64,000 bases of DNA from Leptospira broomii serovar Hurstbridge str. 5399 (GCF_000243715.2 NZ_AHMO02000008.1:793001-857000); one strand, 5' to 3'. Numbered from the stretch's first letter, positions 1-8,450 are shown. Made by a program: numbers and translations. The notes: a model not told the origin generated them from the letters alone.

Positions 1-309
1 GCAAGTTACACCGGGCTCTCTTTAAACGGTAAAAAAGTCTCCTTTAAGAACGGAGACTTTTTTTATTTGGGACTTTCTTGGATGAGAGGAACCTGCTTAT
101 CCGAGCTTAGGCAGAATGTACCCTATGATCTCGCCAATACGTTCAGAGAGTTAGCCGAAAAAAATCGTCTCGGTGGAAAGATTTTCCCTGGAGAATTTCT
201 AGATTTGGGAGAAAAGGATCTTTACGAAATGTACCGTAAAACCGATTTCGAAATTCGCTTAGGAAACGACTGGAAGAAGTTTATACAAAACCTAAGGAGC
301 GAAACTTAA
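1..309 (+). CDS. C-terminal part of an unidentified protein, cut by the window edge
   Basis: Frame 1 is open from the first base to the TAA at 307-309, giving about 102 residues with no start in the window. A TTG at 67 is in frame, but the reading frame continues upstream of it, so it is probably not the start. The piece is hydrophilic, ends in a charged segment (RLGNDWKKFIQNLRSE) and has no membrane helix. I do not recognise the family. A loose resemblance of the last strand to cell-division protein FtsQ C-termini is too weak to use. The next gene starts 585 bases away. Confidence 0.6.
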   Translation, partial: ASYTGLSLNGKKVSFKNGDFFYLGLSWMRGTCLSELRQNVPYDLANTFRELAEKNRLGGKIFPGEFLDLGEKDLYEMYRKTDFEIRLGNDWKKFIQNLRSET

Positions 310-466
310 TCGAAACGACAACTTTTCCAAATTCAGTTATTTAAATTTTAATAATACTCAATAATATTATAAAAAGCTATGAGGAACTCATACACTTGGA
401 TTCGGCTGGAAAAATAGCTCGAGGCATGCTTACTTACAGTTCTCAGAGCTGGCCTTGATACAAGGG

Positions 467-673
467 CCCCACCCTTCCTGGGTGGGGGCTGGTTCGGTGG
501 TACCCCGCTCGTATTTCATAAAATTTAGAATATTACAAGCATTTTATCGTCAAAAGTTATGTTGGAGCTCCCTCATAGCTTTTATCCGTTTTTTGATCGA
601 CAATTCGGCCGTTCTATGATAAAGAAATTTCTCCGCTAGAAACCGCCACCATCCCCCACCCAGGAAGGGTGGG
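467..673. repeat. Inverted pair of GC-rich hairpins enclosing a GGAGCTCC core (dispersed element, copy A)
   Basis: The otherwise gene-free stretch 310-893 contains CCCCACCC-TTCCT-GGGTGGGG at 467-487. Its near-perfect reverse complement lies at 653-673. Between them, at 564-571, lies GGAGCTCC in the context GTTGGAGCTCC. The same two ingredients, in the same order, recur near 16.9 kb and 27.5 kb. This looks like a small dispersed intergenic element, MITE-like in layout. No terminal duplication was identified. The minus-strand reading frame over 636-860 is only this repeat translated. Confidence 0.6.
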
Positions 674-893
674 ACCTCGAACCCAATTCGCCTATCTCAA
701 TTTCATTATATAACTCCGCTCTATGCAATTCCGGATATATACTTAAAATTTCTAACCCTATTCGAAATAAATATACCAAGCTCGGTTTTCGATGATCGGA
801 ACCTAGACCGTCGACCAATTCCCCGGAACCGGTTCTGAAAAATCGAAAAAAACAGTACACTGGATTCGTCTAAAAAGGGACCCTAAAACAGAT

Positions 894-1469
894 ATGCGCG
901 ATTTTACAGTACTAGTAACCGAAGCTGCCAGAGGGGAAGAAACCGCCTTTACCGAATTGGTTTCCCGATTCGAAAAATACGTCCAGATCGAAGCTGAGAA
1001 ACGAATTCGGGACGAATCCAAAGCAGAGGATCTCACACAAGAAGTTTTCTTGGAAACCTGGAAGGTTTTACCGAACCTTCGTACACCCGAAGCTTTTCCT
1101 TTTTTATTGCGCAGGCTAGTTTTGAAACATTCCGACCGTATTCTTCGGCGAAAAGATCTCGTTTCGGCCGAGTTCAAACCTGAAACCACGATGGCGAAAG
1201 CCCGATCGGACGGAGACGAAGAAGCTTGGAGAAAGGAAGTATTGCAGGCTTTGGAAGAACTTCCTAATGAAGAGAGGGAATTACTCAATTTACGATATTT
1301 CGGCGAATTAAGTTATGAAGAAATCGCTGAGAGAACCGGAATCACCGGCAGTAATCTTAAAAATCGCTTAAGAAGAAGTCGCGAATTGCTTAGGCGAAAT
1401 CTATTAACAAAATCTGATAGAAGAGATTGGCTGGACGTCCTTCACGGACCGATGGCGATCGCTTCCTAA
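894..1469 (+). CDS. ECF-type RNA polymerase sigma-70 factor
   Basis: The 191-residue protein has the two-domain layout of extracytoplasmic-function sigma factors. Region 2 spans roughly residues 10-75 with the motif DLTQEVFLETWKVLPNL, which fits core binding and -10 recognition. Region 4 spans roughly 115-168 and contains a helix-turn-helix (LSYEEIAERTGITGSNLKNR) for -35 recognition. There is no region 1.1 or 3, as is normal for the group. The ATG at 894 follows a purine-rich AAAAAGGGA. The gene ends 10 bases before a ClpP-type protease gene, so the two are almost certainly co-transcribed. No anti-sigma factor gene is adjacent, which is unusual for ECF factors. The regulon is unknown. Confidence 0.9.
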   Translation: MRDFTVLVTEAARGEETAFTELVSRFEKYVQIEAEKRIRDESKAEDLTQEVFLETWKVLPNLRTPEAFPFLLRRLVLKHSDRILRRKDLVSAEFKPETTMAKARSDGDEEAWRKEVLQALEELPNEERELLNLRYFGELSYEEIAERTGITGSNLKNRLRRSRELLRRNLLTKSDRRDWLDVLHGPMAIAS

Positions 1470-1479
1470 GGAGAAAAAT

Positions 1480-2076
1480 ATGGAATCACCTGTATTACCC
1501 GATTTAATACTCCCGGGAGTCCGTCTGGATGAAAATAACTTAAAGGAAAGGAAGATTTTTCTTTGGGGACAAGTTGATGATGCTTCCGCGAAGCACGTCA
1601 TCGATCGACTTCTATATCTATCTTCGGAAAATTCTACAAAAGATATCACGTTAATCATAAATAGTCCCGGCGGAGCTAATACTTCCGGAATGGCGATTTT
1701 AGATACAATGAATTTAATCTCAAACGATATCCGAACCGTTTGTATGGGTCTTGCGGCGAGTTTTGGCGCGTTATTACTCCTTTCGGGAACCAAAGGCAAA
1801 CGGTATGCTTATCCGCATAGCAGGATCATGCTACATCAACCCCACGTTCCCGGACGATTCGAAGCGCAGGCTACCGATATAGGTATTTTTGCGTCGATGG
1901 TGGAAAAAGAAAAAAAGGAAATCAATCGGATCATTGCGGAAGGAACGGGGCAACCTCTAGAAATCATCGAAAGAGATACCGATCGAGATTTTTGGCTATC
2001 GGCGGAGGAAGCGGTAACCTACGGAGCTATCGACTCCATCCTTCAAACATGGAATTCATCGGAAGCGTCCATGTAG
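1480..2076 (+). CDS. clpP: ClpP-family ATP-dependent protease proteolytic subunit
   Basis: This 198-residue protein is a serine peptidase of the ClpP fold, normally a tetradecameric barrel working with ClpX or ClpA. The catalytic triad is intact: Ser94 in GLAASFG, His119 in RIMLHQP and Asp170 in DRDFWLSAEEA. Length matches ordinary ClpP without a long propeptide. The start is supported by AAGGAG eight bases upstream of the ATG. It follows the ECF sigma gene by 10 bases. Leptospira genomes carry more than one clpP; the FG after the catalytic Ser (usually MG) and the sigma-factor partner suggest this is an accessory paralogue rather than the housekeeping copy. That assignment is inference. Confidence 0.93.
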   Translation: MESPVLPDLILPGVRLDENNLKERKIFLWGQVDDASAKHVIDRLLYLSSENSTKDITLIINSPGGANTSGMAILDTMNLISNDIRTVCMGLAASFGALLLLSGTKGKRYAYPHSRIMLHQPHVPGRFEAQATDIGIFASMVEKEKKEINRIIAEGTGQPLEIIERDTDRDFWLSAEEAVTYGAIDSILQTWNSSEASM

Positions 2077-2103
2077 AGAAGTATTCGTACGAAATATTTG
2101 CGA

Positions 2104-2991
2104 TTAAATATAACTAGATAAACACCAGGCGCAAATGCCGACGTCCATAGGCAGGTCTGAAACGATCCGTAACGGGACATCAACTGGAACAACCGGAAAG
2201 AAAATTCGATCGTCGACCGTTCTTCCGCAATGCTTACAAGTCGATAACTTCCAAGGCTCGAGAATTTCATCCTCTTTAATGAAGTATTCGGGAAATGGCA
2301 ATACCTCTTCGTCCTTTTCGATACGTTCTACTAAGGATTCGTATTTCTCGCCGAACGGAAGCTCAACTCTGAATACGTGCATTCCCTCGGGTGTATCGTA
2401 CCGAAGCATATTGGGTTTGATACCGATTTCCTTAAACTGAACGAGCGAAAGAGCAAGACCTATTTCCTTACCCTCCTCGTCGAAAGGGTAGTCTTCGTAA
2501 TACTCCGATATATTTTGATATGATTTCGCTCTAGATAAGTATTCCGTTAAGTCTTCTTCAGATTCTAGCGGAATGATCGCGTTGTTTGAAATCTCTACTG
2601 CAAGACCGGTTTGATTATGCGAAATCGTCGTCTTTAGATAGAACCCTTGCTCTTTGAGCACAGGACGAACCGACAAAGGATCGGAAAAATCCCAAGTATT
2701 TCGAAACTCTTCCTCTCTTTCTGCGAGATCGTCGCCTACAGCATCCCAACCCTTACTCTTAAAATACGAATCGAGACAATTTTCTCGGTACGCCCTCTCA
2801 AGAAGCGTCGAAAGAAGACTGAGTAACGGCGGTAAAAGGTCGGTCTTTTTGTAGAATTCTAAGCAAAAGCGAAGGTAATTTTCAAGATTGGATTTATAAA
2901 AAGAGGAAAGAACCACCCCGTGTAAAACGATTCGTTTCCGGGCCTCCATTGCCTGAATCAGGCGATTCCATTTGGCAAATTCGAGGTTCAT
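2104..2991 (-). CDS. Protein with degenerate GHKL-ATPase-like domain and C-terminal zinc ribbon
   Basis: The product has 295 residues and I cannot assign a named family. The middle (about residues 125-225) reads like a histidine-kinase-type ATPase fold. It has an N-box-like EISNNA, then a G-box-like EGKEIGLALSLVQ, then a final strand GMHVFRVELPF. The C-terminus has CKHCG and CAWC, a probable zinc-binding pair of CxxC knuckles. There is no signal peptide or membrane helix. It is convergent with clpP (27 bases between stops). It could be an anti-sigma-like or signalling ATPase, but no phospho-acceptor histidine domain is visible. The GHKL call is my reading of motifs and needs a profile search. 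Confidence 0.75.
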   Translation of the reverse strand: MNLEFAKWNRLIQAMEARKRIVLHGVVLSSFYKSNLENYLRFCLEFYKKTDLLPPLLSLLSTLLERAYRENCLDSYFKSKGWDAVGDDLAEREEEFRNTWDFSDPLSVRPVLKEQGFYLKTTISHNQTGLAVEISNNAIIPLESEEDLTEYLSRAKSYQNISEYYEDYPFDEEGKEIGLALSLVQFKEIGIKPNMLRYDTPEGMHVFRVELPFGEKYESLVERIEKDEEVLPFPEYFIKEDEILEPWKLSTCKHCGRTVDDRIFFPVVPVDVPLRIVSDLPMDVGICAWCLSSYI

Positions 2992-3066
2992 CCGCTTTCG
3001 AGAAAGTCGAAACTTTCCCTTAAAAAGTATCGGGAGTCTTTCTAACCTGTCTCTTCTTTTTCGAGG

Positions 3067-3123
3067 AAAAAAATCATAAAAAACCCCGACCTCGGCGAGG
3101 GGAAAACCCCCTACCGAGATCGG
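3067..3123 (-). terminator. Strong intrinsic terminator, minus strand
   Basis: CCGACCTCGG at 3086-3095 pairs with CCGAGATCGG at 3114-3123, and an inner GGGG/CCCC stem closes an AAAA loop. On the minus strand the stem is followed by a run of T (complement of the A-rich 3067-3083). The hairpin is oriented to stop transcription coming from pgi or from a transcript starting near 3.2 kb. Confidence 0.8.
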
Positions 3124-3219
3124 TTACAATACGGTGCTACGTTAGTTTTGATATGTACGTGGAAGTCGAACTTCCGAGCGCTGAAACCGGATTTGTGAAA
3201 ATCGCAGCATTGAAATCAT
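3086..3219 (-). ncRNA. Possible small RNA or short-ORF transcript upstream of the terminator
   Basis: About 130 bases of minus-strand sequence upstream of the terminator contain a second hairpin (GGAAGT-CGA-ACTTCC, 3162-3176). A 25-codon reading frame lies at 3142-3219, starting MISMLRFS, with a weak AAGGA upstream. No known RNA family was recognised. It could equally be the 3' untranslated end of the pgi transcript. Confidence 0.25.
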
Positions 3220-3882
3220 TTTAAGTCGCCTTGTATTTCCTTCCGTTCGGTTGATGGGGCAAAATCTAAATGGAGTTCGCCCCCTTAGTTCTAAAACCCG
3301 CTTTTTTATCCCATCAATTACGATGAGAGTTAAACTCGTTAAACGAATTCAGGAGGAGGAATATTCAGCAGATATTGAGATAGGAGCTTATAGAAATGAA
3401 ATTGAAACCTATCCTGACGGGAAGCTTTCGAATCGAGAAATGCCGAATTATGTATCTTTTCAAGTGAAAGCGCGTCAAAGGAAAGTTCCGAGTTTTCCGA
3501 ACTTTCTACGAAATTACGATCACCTTGATATTCGGTCTCGACACCCGTTATGCTTTGAGCAGGAACGGGATATTTTTTCCCTGGATAAGAACTGAAGTGT
3601 GATAAATGGAGAAAAAATAATAAAGTAGAAAGTGTCAAAGAAGCGGACACAATTCGAAAACCGTTTAACCTTTTCCCCATTCCCTCAATGCGACTCACAA
3701 ACGATGGCTTGTCAAGCATTCTGGAAAAAAGTTTTCGAAAGACAAATAGAAGACGGTAAAACGATACATTCCGACTCGGAATATATCGTTTTTGAAACAA
3801 AATCTCATTGGAAAGACTATGCGGTTGATTCTGATAGATAATTCATTCTCCGTCGTATCAATTCTAAGAAAATCGCAGCATT
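3197..3882. repeat. 15-bp direct repeat bracketing a ~670-bp segment without firm genes
   Basis: GAAAATCGCAGCATT occurs at 3197-3211 and again, in the same orientation, at 3868-3882. The first 11 bases recur at 7700-7710. The segment between the two full copies contains only weak reading frames. Confidence 0.5.
3339..3680 (-). CDS. Doubtful small membrane-anchored hypothetical protein
   Basis: A frame of 113 residues from the ATG at 3680 begins MGKRLNG and then has one hydrophobic segment (SASLTLSTLLFFLHL), as in an anchored or exported protein. The rest is hydrophilic with no recognised domain. GAGGG sits only one base before the ATG, which is too close for a normal ribosome site. A plus-strand frame over the same bases (3251-3595) is no more convincing. 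It lies downstream of pgi on the same strand and inside a segment bounded by a 15-bp direct repeat. Confidence 0.3.
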   Translation of the reverse strand: MGKRLNGFRIVSASLTLSTLLFFLHLSHFSSYPGKKYPVPAQSITGVETEYQGDRNFVESSENSELSFDALSLEKIHNSAFLDSKASRQDRFQFHFYKLLSQYLLNIPPPEFV

Positions 3883-3899
3883 TCAATTAACAACTATCT

Positions 3900-5240
3900 T
3901 TAAATGCCTTTGCTCTTTAAAGATTCCCGAAGGTTTTCGAAGCCTGATTTACCTAAAAGAGCAAACATATTTCGTTTATAAGCTTCCACCCCGGGTTGAT
4001 CGAAAGGATTGACATTCAACAAAGTTCCGGAAATACCGCAGGCTAATTCGAAGAAATACATTAAACTTCCTAGATTCTCCGGGCTTGTATCCGGAAAGCA
4101 TAGCTCGATGCAAGGAACATTTCCCTCGGAGTGTGCACTCAAGGTTCCGAGTATCGCTTGGCGATTGACTTCTGACATCGACTTCTTCGCAAGAAAATTA
4201 AGACCATCCAAGTCGTCCTTGTCCGTCGGTATGGTTACGCCTTCTTTAACGGTTAGAGGATGTAAGAAAGTTTCAAAAAGTCGACGTTCTCCTTCCTGCA
4301 AATACTGACCCATCGAATGTAAGTCGGTGGTAAGATTTACTCCGGCTGGAAAAATTCCTTTCCCTTCCTTTCCTTCGCTCTCTCCGTATAATTGTTTCCA
4401 CCACTCGGTGAACGTTCTTAGCGACGGAGTAAAACTGGACAGAACCTCGATGATTCTACCGGAGCGATAGAGACAATTTCTTAGCGTTGCATATCTACAT
4501 GAAAGATTTTCTTCGGGATTGGTATGTGTAAGTAATTGATTCGAAGCTTCCTGAAATCCATTTACGAAAGCGCGAATATCTATTCCTGCGGCTGCAATCG
4601 GAAACAATCCTACAGGAGTCAAAACCGAATATCTTCCACCCACGTCGTCGGGAATGACAAAGGTAGTAAACCCCAAAGCATCCGACATTTTTCGTAAGGC
4701 GCCTTTTGAAGAATCTGTCGTAGCAATAATTCGTTGTTTTGCCTTATCCCCGTATTTTTTTTTAGTCAAGTCCCACAAGAGTCGAAAAGCAAGAGCGGGT
4801 TCCGTAGTGGTTCCGGATTTAGAAATCACGTTGATCGAAAACTCTCTCGTTTCAAGATACTTTAAGAGTTCGGCATGATATCGACTATCTAGATTATGAC
4901 CGGCATAAACAATTTCAGGAGAACCTAGTTTCGATTTCGAAAAATACGGTTTGGATGCGTCGATAACGGCTCTCGCTCCAAGATAAGATCCACCTATTCC
5001 CACTAAGACGATCGTATCCGATTGTTTTCGAATTCGTTCGGCTTCGGAAGAAATTTTCTCGATCGACTCGGATCGAATCGTTTGAGGCAGATTGACCCAA
5101 CCTAAGAATTCTCGCCCCTTTCCCTTTCCGGAAATTAAATTTTCTAGAGCGGCTCCCGACTCTCGCAACAGCGCTTCTCTTTGGTTTGCCTCTAGAAATT
5201 CGGAGGCAAACCGATCTTTTAATTCGAGTGCAAAGGTCAT
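3900..5240 (-). CDS. pgi: Glucose-6-phosphate isomerase
   Basis: The 446-residue product interconverts glucose 6-phosphate and fructose 6-phosphate in the cytoplasm. It has the short bacterial PGI length and the SIS-fold signatures: GIGGSYLGARA in the first sugar-phosphate domain, then SKSGTTTEP and the PDDVGGRYSVLTPVGLFP signature in the second. The ATG at 5240 is preceded by GGAGG. It is divergent from galK, and the 148-base gap must hold both promoters. Leptospira lives mainly on fatty acids, so this enzyme probably serves gluconeogenesis, sugar-nucleotide supply and LPS precursors; that role is inference. Confidence 0.97.
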   Translation of the reverse strand: MTFALELKDRFASEFLEANQREALLRESGAALENLISGKGKGREFLGWVNLPQTIRSESIEKISSEAERIRKQSDTIVLVGIGGSYLGARAVIDASKPYFSKSKLGSPEIVYAGHNLDSRYHAELLKYLETREFSINVISKSGTTTEPALAFRLLWDLTKKKYGDKAKQRIIATTDSSKGALRKMSDALGFTTFVIPDDVGGRYSVLTPVGLFPIAAAGIDIRAFVNGFQEASNQLLTHTNPEENLSCRYATLRNCLYRSGRIIEVLSSFTPSLRTFTEWWKQLYGESEGKEGKGIFPAGVNLTTDLHSMGQYLQEGERRLFETFLHPLTVKEGVTIPTDKDDLDGLNFLAKKSMSEVNRQAILGTLSAHSEGNVPCIELCFPDTSPENLGSLMYFFELACGISGTLLNVNPFDQPGVEAYKRNMFALLGKSGFENLRESLKSKGI

Positions 5241-5388
5241 ATATCCTCCCGACTCACGCAGAATACTGACCCTGCATCGAATAGCAAGGAAAAGATAAGC
5301 GTCTACTGTTACGAGTTCTTGACTCGAATGACAAAACCGACTTGCATTTTGAGAAGCGAAAAGGATTTTATTCTTCCGATTCCCCGGT

Positions 5389-6549
5389 ATGCCTAATTAT
5401 TCATTCGAAGCGTTAACCTCCGTCCTAAATTCTTTTACTCCAATTTCGATCGAGAGCGAATTTCGTTTCTTTTCAGCACCCGCAAGAATCAATATTATTG
5501 GAGAACATGTCGACTATGCCGGCGGAATCGTATTGCCGGCAGCAATAGATTTCCGCGTGTACGCTGCAGTTAGAAAAAATGGGACCGATGAATATCGCTT
5601 GCATTCTCTAGATTTTAAAGCCTCCAAAGTCGCCAAAGAAATAAAATACGACGAGGACCGCACTTGGGCGAACTACGTGTTAGGGGTCGTCTCCGAAGCT
5701 AAAAAAAGAGGGTTATCCGTGCCGGGTTTCGATCTCTCTTTCGGCGGAAATATTCCTCAGGGTGCCGGATTATCCTCCTCAGCGGCAGTAGAAGTTGTTA
5801 CCTGCTATGCACTCTCCGAACTTTTCGGGTGGGGACTTTCTCTTAAAGAAATCGCTTTGTTAAGTCAAGCAGCAGAGAATAAATTTGTCGGAGTAAATTG
5901 CGGCATTATGGATCAGTTGATCATCTCGGTCGCTAAGAAAGAAAGCTGTATTTCACTTAACACGAAAACTCTAGATTATGAATTCCATCCGTTAGAATTA
6001 CGGAATTGTGAATTCTATTTAATCGATTCCAAAAAAAAACATAGCTTAAAGGAAAGTGGATATAACGAACGTCGAACGGAAGTCGAATCGGCGACAGAAA
6101 AAATCAGACAACTACATCCGGAATTATCCAACCTCTATGATGCGGAAGAAAAATGGGTGGAATCTGCGGGATTGAGTATTTCGGAAAAGAAAAGAGCCCT
6201 CCATGTTATCGGAGAGAAGGAAAGAACGAATAACGTTATTCGAAATTTAATTTCCGGAGACATCCGGAAAATAGGGTCCGAACTGTTTGCTTGCAATGAT
6301 TCGCTTTCCCGATTGTTTCAAGTCACTTCCCCAGAAACCGACTTCATCGTAAATTGGCTTAAATCGCAAAAAGTGATAGGCGCGAGGATGATTGGAGGCG
6401 GATTTGGAGGATGCGTGCTCGTTCTAGACTTTAGTGGAAGATCCGATTCTCTTTTTTCTCAATTAAACCCCACATATCATCTAAAATTCGGCCACCCGGC
6501 AGAAATCTATCATTTCCAAATTTCGGATGGAGTGCGTGAAGATCGTTGA
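5389..6549 (+). CDS. galK: Galactokinase (GHMP kinase family)
   Basis: The 386-residue protein phosphorylates galactose at C1 with ATP, the entry step of the Leloir route. The N-terminal galactokinase signature appears as ARINIIGEHVDYAGG (residues 32-46). The GHMP ATP-binding motif is IPQGAGLSSSAA (about residues 121-132), and the C-terminal motif is IGGGFGGCVL. Length matches bacterial GalK. No galT or galE is adjacent. Placement beside pgi suggests a sugar-phosphate cluster. GHMP relatives acting on other sugars cannot be fully excluded, but the signature fits galactokinase best. Confidence 0.93.
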   Translation: MPNYSFEALTSVLNSFTPISIESEFRFFSAPARINIIGEHVDYAGGIVLPAAIDFRVYAAVRKNGTDEYRLHSLDFKASKVAKEIKYDEDRTWANYVLGVVSEAKKRGLSVPGFDLSFGGNIPQGAGLSSSAAVEVVTCYALSELFGWGLSLKEIALLSQAAENKFVGVNCGIMDQLIISVAKKESCISLNTKTLDYEFHPLELRNCEFYLIDSKKKHSLKESGYNERRTEVESATEKIRQLHPELSNLYDAEEKWVESAGLSISEKKRALHVIGEKERTNNVIRNLISGDIRKIGSELFACNDSLSRLFQVTSPETDFIVNWLKSQKVIGARMIGGGFGGCVLVLDFSGRSDSLFSQLNPTYHLKFGHPAEIYHFQISDGVREDR

Positions 6550-6650
6550 TCCGAAAGAAAAAACGGTCGAAAAATCCTCGGACAAACCACAGACTGTTCG
6601 ATAGACTGCAGATTCTACTCCCGTAAGGGCTACTTAGAGTCCGGAAGCAT

Positions 6651-7079
6651 TTGGAAACTATGGCGGAAACTCCACTTAATTTAGATAGTCAGGAATTTGA
6701 TCATGATGCCCCCGAATTGGGGGTATTTTTGGATCCGAGTAATAATCCGTCTGGACTTCCCAAGGAAGCTATCGTCATAAAGATAACCGGGGAAATAAAT
6801 CTATATTCAGCTCAGATTATGAAGGAAAAATTCTTTCATCTACTCGACCGAGGGTTTCTCTATTTATTGGTAAATATGGAAAATGTAAAATACATAGACT
6901 CTTCCGGTCTAGGTGTGTTTATGGCTACTCACTCGAGACTCGTGAAATCGGGAAAGGGAGGCATCGCGGTTTTTGCTCCTTCTTCCCAAGTGAATAAAAT
7001 TTTGGAACTAACAAAACTTAAAAGCCTGATTCGTGTCGGTTCAACTTCTTCCGAAGCTTGGAAGCTACTCTCTCCATAA
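6651..7079 (+). CDS. STAS-domain anti-sigma factor antagonist
   Basis: A 142-residue protein with a single STAS domain (about 40-138), the SpoIIAA/RsbV type. The conserved segment YIDSSGLGVFMATHSRL holds the serine that partner-switching kinases phosphorylate. About 35 residues of acidic N-terminal tail precede the domain. The start is uncertain: TTG at 6651, or ATG at 6660, which has GGA six bases upstream. No anti-sigma kinase gene is adjacent, so its partner is elsewhere. The UDG-like gene follows after 10 bases, suggesting one transcript. Confidence 0.9.
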   Translation: METMAETPLNLDSQEFDHDAPELGVFLDPSNNPSGLPKEAIVIKITGEINLYSAQIMKEKFFHLLDRGFLYLLVNMENVKYIDSSGLGVFMATHSRLVKSGKGGIAVFAPSSQVNKILELTKLKSLIRVGSTSSEAWKLLSP

Positions 7080-7089
7080 TCCATAACGG

Positions 7090-7701
7090 ATGCTCCCTCC
7101 TAAAGAATTTCAGAAACATATAGACACGCTTCTCCATTGCAGACTTTGCCCAAAAATGGAAGGTAACCCGGTTCACGGTTGTGTTCCTGGATCTAAAATT
7201 CTTAGTCTTGGTCAAGCGCCTGGAATTCACGAAGAAAGATTCGGAAGGCCGTTTGCATATACTGCCGGAAAAACATTATTTAAATGGTTCGCCTCGATAG
7301 GAGTGGAAGAGGAGCTCTATCGATCCAAAGTAACCATGTCGGCAGTTTGTAGATGTTTTCCCGGAAAAGCAAAAAGCGGAGACCGCAAACCGGACGCGTC
7401 CGAAATCGAAAATTGCTCGAGGTATTTGGAATTCGAAGTCCGCTTTAACCGGCCGGAGTTAATCATTCCGATAGGTAAATTAGCGATAGATCAAATGTTG
7501 GAAGATAAAAAATACAAATTGGACGGTGTGATAGGAAAGAAATTTCGCAGAAAATTCCATGGAGTGGAGTTGGATTGGATTCCACTACCTCACCCATCCG
7601 GGTTGAACGTTTGGAATCATACTGCAGAGGGAAAGATTTTGATCGGCAAAGCTTTGGATTTGATTCGCACTCATCCGATCGTAAAAAAAGAGCTGCTCTG
7701 A
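7090..7701 (+). CDS. Uracil-DNA glycosylase family protein, iron-sulfur type
   Basis: The 203-residue protein belongs to the UDG superfamily that removes uracil from DNA. It carries motif A-like GQAPGIHEERFGRPF and motif B-like PHPSGLN. Cysteines in CRLC near the N-terminus, plus CRCFPG and ENCSRY in the middle, fit the four ligands of the 4Fe-4S cluster of family 4/5 enzymes. The N-terminus is typical of family 4. It sits 10 bases after the STAS gene. Substrate preference between family 4, family 5 and UdgX-like members cannot be settled by eye. Confidence 0.88.
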   Translation: MLPPKEFQKHIDTLLHCRLCPKMEGNPVHGCVPGSKILSLGQAPGIHEERFGRPFAYTAGKTLFKWFASIGVEEELYRSKVTMSAVCRCFPGKAKSGDRKPDASEIENCSRYLEFEVRFNRPELIIPIGKLAIDQMLEDKKYKLDGVIGKKFRRKFHGVELDWIPLPHPSGLNVWNHTAEGKILIGKALDLIRTHPIVKKELL

Positions 7702-7729
7702 AAATCGCAGTAAGAAATACGAATTCGCT

Positions 7730-7999
7730 TTAATCCTTCCAACTCCACCATTTCATTTTCTCCGGTTCGGGTAATTCCGTAGCGGAAACATAAACGGCAC
7801 AACGAAATACGTAAAGCATACATCGATCCACTCGGACTCCCTGAAGTTTACAAAGTTCTTCGTATAGAAGATCCGGATTTTTCATGGATAATTCCTGCTT
7901 ACTTCGTAGACCTAGATTCCATAGATCCTCGGCAATAACCTTACCCACTCCCGGCAAGGTACGAAATTCTTTAAGAATGAAACTTTTTTCCGAATCCAC
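7730..7999 (-). CDS. Helix-hairpin-helix protein of the Cdd1 ('pathogenicity locus') family
   Basis: A compact 89-residue protein whose first half contains the HhH motif LPGVGKVIAEDLWNLG. A second turn, LQGVRVDRCMLYVFRCAVY, follows. This matches the small Cdd1/PF11731-type family, named from a pathogenicity-island-flanking gene of Clostridioides but functionally unknown. HhH motifs normally bind DNA without sequence preference. It is convergent with the UDG-like gene (28 bases apart), which also suggests a DNA-related role. The tail KMKWWSWKD is typical of the family. Confidence 0.85.
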   Translation of the reverse strand: MDSEKSFILKEFRTLPGVGKVIAEDLWNLGLRSKQELSMKNPDLLYEELCKLQGVRVDRCMLYVFRCAVYVSATELPEPEKMKWWSWKD

Positions 8000-8450
8000 A
8001 GGCCGTAAGATATCTTACCCATAGATATTAATCAAGCCTTTGCGGAATTTTAAAAAGTCGGAAACGGATGAATAACATTCCGAATTTCAGATCTCGATCA
8101 GTGCTTTCCGTTCAGGTCATTTCCGTGAAACAAAACCGGAAAGATATCGGCCCCCGATACTTTAAACTTAAACCGTCCCGGCAATAAAGTAAGGATTCTA
8201 TCAAATCGGCATCTTTTTTCCGAATTTTTATCCGCGTTCCGAAACGTATCTAGCAAAGATATTTCTGAAATTGCATAAATTAAACGACGAAGCCAATAAA
8301 TCCTCGATCGACATAAGATTCTAAATAAAATGATTTTAGTGATTTCTCTCAACAAGCTTGCATAAGCGAAGCAATAAAGAATTATTGAATAATACTAATA
8401 ACCGTCGTATATATTTGCAAAATCTCTACGACTTATGAGTTAGAAGCCCA
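8000..8450. other. Gene-poor stretch with one doubtful minus-strand frame
   Basis: A TTG-started minus-strand frame of 85 codons covers 8098-8355. It has no ribosome site and no recognisable domain, so I do not call it a gene. AT-rich sequence before 8451 probably contains the promoter of the next gene. Confidence 0.4.

Noticed and set aside
803..1288. 161-codon minus-strand frame opposite the ECF sigma gene
   Set aside because: Antisense to a protein with clear sigma-factor motifs; serine/arginine-rich composition typical of a shadow frame.
3251..3595. 114-codon plus-strand frame opposite the doubtful 3339-3680 gene
   Set aside because: No ribosome site, no domain, no better than the opposite strand.
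8098..8355. 85-codon minus-strand frame
   Set aside because: TTG start without ribosome site and no recognised feature.
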